A stretch of DNA of 64,000 bases. It comes from Obelidium mucronatum (Eukaryota; Chytridiomycota; Chytridiomycetes; Chytridiales; Chytriomycetaceae). The stretch spans positions 1-64,000 of the forward strand of contig JAIVFH010000148.1 in assembly GCA_025765595.1 (NCBI GenBank), given 5' to 3'. A program made the position numbers and the translations under genes. The first letter of the stretch is position 1. Each line of letters begins with the position of its first letter. Positions 58,728-64,000 of the stretch are shown piece after piece. The notes below the pieces were generated by a model, which saw only the letters and a program-made list of their open reading frames with translations, did not search any database and was not told the DNA's origin.

Positions 58728-59582
58728 ATGCCATCCCGCTGTATTTCCACCATCGCAATTCTTAGCTTCATTGCGTCGGTTTCCACAGTTTCTGCATCCT
58801 TCTTTGATGTCATGAACAAGTTGCTTCAAGCGGAAAACCAACACCAACAACAACAATCACTCCCATCTGCGAAATCAAGCAAAACCAACAACCACGCACC
58901 AAGCACAGGCTCATACATCTCAGGCGTAGTATACCCTGGCATCTCCCAAGGAACAACTTTTGGCCAAAGCCAAACAAACGCAATCCCTTGGACATACTCT
59001 CAAAAACCAGAATCGATTTCATCCCTTCAGTTATGGCTTGGAACAGGTTCAGCATCTGCTGTGGTTGAATTATACTCGCTGGGCACCGTTGCCTTCCCCA
59101 ACGTGACTTGTTACACGTTTGTCCCTGGTTCGGAGTTGGATGTAACGCAAAAGTACACGATTGCTTTTAAAGGCGTTGATTCGAATGGTACTTTGGTTTC
59201 GATTGATTGGGTGACTTGGTTTGGTATCGGTGCGGGAAGTAAAGATGGGAAGGATGGAATCAAGCCGACGGCTTGTCCAGGCGAAACCGCTAAAGTCGTT
59301 CCTGCCACCCGTGGTTCCGCTTCTGCTTCCAAGACTACGGAGATCGAAAGTGAATCTACTTTTGAAACTACTGAAGCGGAAGAGGTTTCGTCAACTACTA
59401 CAAGGGCTCGGCGCACAACGACAACAAAGACAGTTAAAGCTACGAAAACAAGCCAAGTAGTAGAAACTGGTTTGACAACGGCTGGAAGCTTTGATGCAAG
59501 CAGCAACAGCAGCGGTGTAGTCGTTTCCAAATCGTTTACTATTTGGCTCCTGTGTTTTGTACTTGTTTCTATATTTTGTTGA
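58728..59582 (+). CDS. GPI-anchored Ser/Thr-rich wall protein (Kre9/KNH1-like N-terminal domain)
   Basis: A single exon, 284 residues. It has a signal peptide (ISTIAILSFIASVSTVSASF) and a Gln-rich linker. A beta-sandwich-like domain follows with TNAIPWTYSQKPESISSLQL, WLGTGSASAVVELYSLGTV and YTIAFKGVDSNGTLVSIDWV, which matches the IxWT...v.l..G pattern of the KRE9/KNH1 N-terminal family. A Ser/Thr stalk with basic ARRTTTTKT patches and a GPI-type hydrophobic tail (SFTIWLLCFVLVSIFC) end the protein. It is probably involved in cell-wall glucan assembly or surface structure. Confidence 0.7.
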   Translation: MPSRCISTIAILSFIASVSTVSASFFDVMNKLLQAENQHQQQQSLPSAKSSKTNNHAPSTGSYISGVVYPGISQGTTFGQSQTNAIPWTYSQKPESISSLQLWLGTGSASAVVELYSLGTVAFPNVTCYTFVPGSELDVTQKYTIAFKGVDSNGTLVSIDWVTWFGIGAGSKDGKDGIKPTACPGETAKVVPATRGSASASKTTEIESESTFETTEAEEVSSTTTRARRTTTTKTVKATKTSQVVETGLTTAGSFDASSNSSGVVVSKSFTIWLLCFVLVSIFC

Positions 59583-59673
59583 ACATGTCATAAAAGTGCC
59601 TCAAAGAAAGTCTCTATTTTTTCCATTACAATTCATAGCAAACTATTTGGTTGAAAGATTGCGGGCCTAGTTA

Positions 59674-62150
59674 TCAACGCCTTCGCTGGCCTTCGTTACC
59701 GCCGTACCGCTCGTTGCTACGGTCGCGTCCGCCACCTCCACGGCCACCACTACCATTTGTACCACGCTGATCACCTCTAGGGAGAGAATTGGCTCTGGCG
59801 TTCACTGGACTTGCGGCATTGGCTCCAGGGCGGCTACGACCATCTGGAGTACGCATACCAGAGTTTCCCGCTCCGACCGCATTTGGATTTCTTGGAGGTC
59901 CGTTGTAATAATCGCCCCGATTTCCTGCGCTATCTCCTCTACGGGGACCGCTACCATATTCGCCGGCACGTGGCCCGCTGCCGAAATTATCGGGCCGAGA
60001 ACCACCACCACCAGCCGCATTTCGAACAGGAATTCTCGGAGAGTCCCCAGAATTGCTGCCCCCAGTGTTATTTCTACCTTGTCTAAACGCTGCCGAGGCA
60101 TCACCACGACCACTTGCTCCCATCTTTTTCTGTTCCTCTCTATTGTTTGCCAAATCGAAAGGCGAGGTATATCCAGGACGGGTAGGGGCCGGAACAACGG
60201 CTTTACCACCAACACCAGCACCAACCCGCTGCCGCTGCTGCTGCTGCTGCTGCTGCTCCAAATCATTCCCAGCACCCTTCCGCAACAACCGATCCGGAGT
60301 CCTCAAATCCCCACGTCCATCAAAGTTATCATAAGACCTCTTATCATGCAACTCGAAATCCTTATTCCCCTTCACATGATGCGAAGCACCCCCAAACACA
60401 TACTGCCCAACCCCAAGCACAACAAACATGACAACAACCCACCCAATATACACACCAACCCACACCACCCCAGCATCACTATACGCCGTAATCCCCAAAT
60501 AGCAATTCACAAGCGCCGCCAAAATCACCAATCTACCCACCCACCAATGCATCTGGTCCCACCACGGAACCTTCTCTCTCTCTGGGGAAAACAAGTGATT
60601 CGCAATGAACCCAAGCGCCGTTTGTAACGGCAAGAACCCAAAGGTAATCACGGTTCCCAGGATCCCATGCGGGGTCGTGATGAACCGTTGTCCACCAGTC
60701 ACCGTCAATTCAATCACAACCATTCCAATAATACTGAGGAGGAGACAACCTCCAATCATGCTGCATAGATGGAGTATGTACCACGTGTGGCCTAATTTGG
60801 CTTTCATGTATCGCGCGACAAAGACTCCGAGGAAGGGGAAGACTCCCCACGCGAGGAACATGCAGATCCCATGGATTAGTTTGAAGAGACGGGTATCGAT
60901 TTTGGAAGGAGATGTGGATCCTTCCGTTTTGCCGGACTTGGTCAGGTCTAATGAAAAAGAGCCGTATTGGGAGCCTCCGTGTTGTGCAATGGAGGAGGCG
61001 GCATCGGCAGGGGTGCTTGGAGGGGAGTTGCTGAGGCCGTAAATGAAGGTTGTTGGACCCGTTGTTGAGATTTGGGAGACTGGAATTGCGAAAGAGAATG
61101 TGATTTTGGCGCCAGCAAGGACTGGGACTGTTGATGGGATTGTGGTGACGGCGTTTGTGGCATCCAAAGGGGCGCTTACGACTGTGGGAGTGACATGACC
61201 CGCTGCGGTTCTTTGAGAGAGGGCTACTTTTCCTGCGTTTATCCACCCGACGTACATGTTTGAACCAGCCATTGTGCTAGCCCCAAGACCCACGGATATG
61301 TACCCTTGAGCAGTCGACTGAAGGGATATCGTAACAAATTGGGTCGTCGGATCTCTCGTCGCGGTAATTGAAAAATCATTTGATGGAGACGTGAAACTGG
61401 CCGTAGAAGGCCCAGTCAAAGAACTATTGGATGGAGGTGGTGGGATCACTGTCATGTCCAGCTTGACAGTGCTTTGCAAAGTATGGGGATGATAATCAAC
61501 TGTTGCCAAATCATCTGGATTCGATACTGGCATCAGATGTGCTGTTGCCCAAATGTAGTTTGTAGTTGGTGAAATTGCCACGTCCAATGGATCTGTTGTC
61601 ACAGAAAGGGGCCGCCAAAAAGTTGCCGTTATCGCCGTTGCATTGTTTTTGCAGGTTCCACACAGAATGGCCTCCGCTGGCGTAGGAACAATGACAGCAT
61701 CATTTGCAGGAGGAGTGAACGAGGGATCCAAATCATCCTTCATTCCCTTTCGAATGGACAAAATCGGAGTACCCGTAGAAGATAGATGAACAATGTACCT
61801 GGGCAATCAGAGTTATTGTTGAGTCCCCAAATTTGATTGAATGTGATTGAGTAATTTGCAACTTACAATTTGGTATTTGGCATATCGGTCCCGCCAATGC
61901 CAACTCCAATATAATACGCAACAGGAGAAGAAAGAGTTATCTGTACACCTTTGATGCTATTGACAGTCTGTGGGATCCAGGACATGCAGAAGTTTTCTGC
62001 CTTTGAGTCACACCAGACGCCTAAGAACATTATCAGACCAGTTATCGTCAAAGACTTGTATCCCACAGTACCTGCCGAACTTGTACTTGTAGCTGCATGC
62101 GCTACTCCGGCGAGAAGGCCCGCAAGTGTCCATTGTTGGACAAGTTTCAT
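59674..62150 (-). CDS. DOMON plus cytochrome b561 protein (FRRS1/CDH-like)
   Basis: Signal peptide (MKLVQQWTLAGLLAGVAHA), two DOMON-type heme domains (VWCDSKAENFCMSW...YYIGVGIGGT, and DFSITATRDPTTQFVTISL...QGYISVGLG), then a five-helix b561 core with four heme histidines: FKLIHGICMFLAWGVFPFLG, YILHLCSMIGG, TTPHGILGTV and MHWWVGRLVILAALVNCYLG. The C-terminal cytosolic tail of about 200 residues is disordered, with poly-Gln and Arg/Gly repeats. It transfers electrons across a membrane, probably reducing ferric iron or ascorbate radicals outside. Introns: one at about 61804-61867 and a likely 51-nt one near 62030-62080 that is a multiple of three and so also reads through. The RG-rich tail is unusual for this family. 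Confidence 0.82.
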
Positions 62151-62399
62151 ATGAGTTCAAATGCAAATTGAAATCTATTTTTAGGACGAAACAAGGCTTG
62201 ATTGGCAAAAGACACCAAAACAGAACATCGCGGTCAAAGTGATGTGTTCGACGTTATTACTCGGATATAACAGCGATCAGAAAGAGAAGCTTGTGGCCGA
62301 CTGCCGCCATCATGTGATTCCACAAGTTGTTTTTGGGATCTCTCAAGAAGCAACCGTTTTGACTTTCGAGTTTGCTTTCTGTGCCGCCCCAATCAAACT

Positions 62400-62870
62400 C
62401 TAATACCATATCTCAAATGCGGCAAACAAAAGAGCAAGGAAACTGAGCCATCCATAATACGCATAAGCATATTCGCTGCACGGTCCAGAATAGTCTCTAA
62501 CTCCCAAATACAACGCATATAAACCCACTACAACAAGGGAAACTCCAACACTTTGATGAATAATATCCCAAAAATGGATCCGTTTCGCAATCAATCCAAT
62601 AAAAAGCTGAAGAGGGAGCAAGACAAGTGCCGCAATCGTTCCAATCGTTCCATGAGTGGTCGCAAAGAATCTACTTTGGCCGTCTGGCAATATTATCTCA
62701 ACCAGCGTCAAGCCGACAATAGTCAGTAATGGAAATAGTCCTAGCATGATCCAAACGTGAAGTGAAAACCAGTGGCAGGAAAAGCGAAAGTATCGAGTGA
62801 CAAACTTGATCCCAAGAATGGGGTATACTCCAAACGCAGCTGCCATTATGATTCCGTGCGTTTCAAGCAT
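62400..62870 (-). CDS. Solo cytochrome b561 domain protein, probably 5' incomplete
   Basis: A five-TM b561 core homologous to the neighbour at 59674: ETHGIIMAAAFGVYPILG, WFSLHVWIMLGLFPLL, ATTHGTIGTIAALVLLPLQ and WDIIHQSVGVSLVVVGLYALYLG, four histidines in register. It has no DOMON domain. The open frame extends upstream of ATG 62870 (FGSYDRKL, resembling the YGSFSLDL linker of the neighbour) until a stop near 62910. A missing upstream exon or a truncated tandem duplicate is therefore likely. It could still work as a small b561 electron carrier. Confidence 0.65.
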   Translation of the reverse strand: MLETHGIIMAAAFGVYPILGIKFVTRYFRFSCHWFSLHVWIMLGLFPLLTIVGLTLVEIILPDGQSRFFATTHGTIGTIAALVLLPLQLFIGLIAKRIHFWDIIHQSVGVSLVVVGLYALYLGVRDYSGPCSEYAYAYYGWLSFLALLFAAFEIWY

Positions 62871-63077
62871 CAGTTTACGGTCATAAGACCCGAACTGTAC
62901 TGTGTGGCTGGGGATGATTCAGCAAGTTTAAAATGAAGGTTTATGTTTCTCAATCTATTCTATCCAATTGATAGTAATCAGTCTTTTGGGTCTCCGTCTT
63001 GTATTTCGAGCTTACATTTTTCAGGGAGCCTTTGTTTCGATAAACCATTGTCCAAACCCATCAACCATCTTGAAGAT

Positions 63078-63695
63078 ATGGTCTCAGGAAATCAAGCTTT
63101 TGTCTTATACGGTCTCATCTCGGGTCTAACAGCGGAAATCGCGTTCCAAGGCCTGTTTAACACGCTTTACTCCGTGAAACTACAACAAATTCAACAACGA
63201 ATCACACGGCCGTTGTGCAATGGCATCTCAATCTCGCCAATCTCTGCTTTTATGATCGCGTTTAACGCTTGGTGTGTAATTTATATATCAATCAACATGG
63301 CGGTGTTGTTTGCGACAGCAAGTACTTGCTATTTCGGGCAATTCATTGCCAACGGATCAAGCCAAGTGTTTTACATCATGTTTGATGGCTTTATGCTATA
63401 CAAGACTTATATGCTCTGTACTCAGAAAAGAACTGTTCGGTTTTGGATTACAATTATTCTGGTGCATCGCGCTGCGTGGACTATTTCCGATCTCATCTTG
63501 TCCAAAGGCTTTTGGGATGCCGATACAGAAACTTGTGTGTATATGCAGAATCCCATCACGGGATTCGGAAACAATGCTTCTGATATCGTTGCCGACCTGT
63601 TTTGCACAATCGTTTCTTTGAAAAAGAATTGGGGGATGTTGATGACTGGTAGCATTTCTGAGGCTGCGCGAGTAATCGTGAATGAAAACAGTTGA
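63078..63695 (+). CDS. Uncharacterised multi-TM protein, family copy 3
   Basis: Same family as 1553-2413 and 14222-15174: FVLYGLISGLTAEIAFQGLF, FDGFMLYKTYML, ILSKGFWDADTETCVYMQNP then ITGFGNNASDIVADLF. Here the first intron of the other copies is absent (FDGFMLYKT is continuous). ATG 63078 fits the N-termini of the paralogs; an in-frame ATG at 62943 also exists. In the other copies an intron follows the QEN/NEN position and a last exon adds about 37 residues. Here a GT after AACA and a homologous stretch (TIAHVTMAFISTSVC from 63722) exist, but the phases differ by one base. So the protein may stop at 63695 or continue toward the window edge. Confidence 0.6.
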   Translation: MVSGNQAFVLYGLISGLTAEIAFQGLFNTLYSVKLQQIQQRITRPLCNGISISPISAFMIAFNAWCVIYISINMAVLFATASTCYFGQFIANGSSQVFYIMFDGFMLYKTYMLCTQKRTVRFWITIILVHRAAWTISDLILSKGFWDADTETCVYMQNPITGFGNNASDIVADLFCTIVSLKKNWGMLMTGSISEAARVIVNENS

Positions 63696-64000
63696 GGCGT
63701 TTTTTTATTTATTTTGAAAAGCACCATCGCCCATGTAACAATGGCGTTTATCAGTACTTCGGTCTGTCGTAGTTCTATTTGTGAACTCGTTTGTGAGTTA
63801 TGTGTTTCTTTGTCTGGGGCCTTCGGATCCGTTTCTGGCTTGGACTGCTTACTTGATACAGGTATTAGAATTATTCCCCCAAAAAAAGTGACCGTTAAAA
63901 CACTTTCTATCACAAGAATTATTTCTATGCTCGCTGCTTCAATGCTGAACTTTTTTGTAGGATTGTTAACTTTGGGTTTTCAATCTAACAACGATTTCCC

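Overview
The window is gene-dense nuclear DNA from a eukaryote with many short introns (mostly 45-90 nt, GT-AG, one apparent GC-AG). A zoosporic (chytrid-type) fungus fits best. It has fungal-style GPI-anchored wall proteins, a mitoribosomal mS41 of the FYV4 type, a Crinkler/RHS-like NTPase-nuclease as seen in chytrids, and a SPAG8-like flagellar axoneme protein, which points to a flagellated stage. This is inference from gene content; no marker gene names the species.

Layout, left to right. (1) 1-9.5 kb: 3' end of a predicted ABC-class ATPase, first copy of an unnamed multi-TM family, a small unknown gene, a degenerate ENPP-type phosphodiesterase, a small unknown gene, a CDK-like kinase with seven introns, and a tandem pair of small secreted ML/NPC2-like proteins. 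(2) 9.7-13.7 kb: a large FG nucleoporin with an N-terminal membrane segment (POM121-like layout); its middle is broken by many small frame shifts. (3) 14.2-19 kb: second multi-TM family copy, a membrane-anchored double-domain Cu/Zn SOD, and a CRN-like NTPase-nuclease starting 40 bp away in the opposite direction. (4) 19.2-26.4 kb: ADCK2-like kinase, mS41, RPS13 with a long last intron, a Cys-rich GPI protein and tRNA-Arg(CCG). (5) 26.5-35.5 kb: a full-length ABCC transporter, hairpin repeats, a 242-bp MITE, and two further GPI-anchored double-domain SODs in tandem. (6) 35.6-43.5 kb: disordered membrane protein, SPAG8-like protein, U2A', glycosyltransferase, extradiol dioxygenase and PAQR receptor. 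(7) 43.7-52.5 kb: a nest of mobile DNA. An older repeat family is present in two divergent copies, one carrying a gag-like ORF; that copy is interrupted by a 5.5-kb DNA transposon with perfect 17-bp terminal inverted repeats and a 9-bp target duplication. (8) 52.6-64 kb: PHO89-like phosphate symporter, PIG-S, a GH18-like protein without the catalytic motif, tRNA-Cys(GCA), a Kre9-like GPI protein, a DOMON-cytochrome b561 protein, a solo b561 protein and the third multi-TM family copy.

The main new leads are the transposon and its MITE (shared CAGGGGGGYGG termini and 9-bp target duplications), the multi-TM family with conserved intron positions, the SOD plus dead-SOD architecture found three times, and the POM121-like nucleoporin. 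Several conserved genes carry single-base frame breaks, some in homopolymers. This suggests residual consensus errors, so isolated frameshifts here should not be read as pseudogenes without checking.
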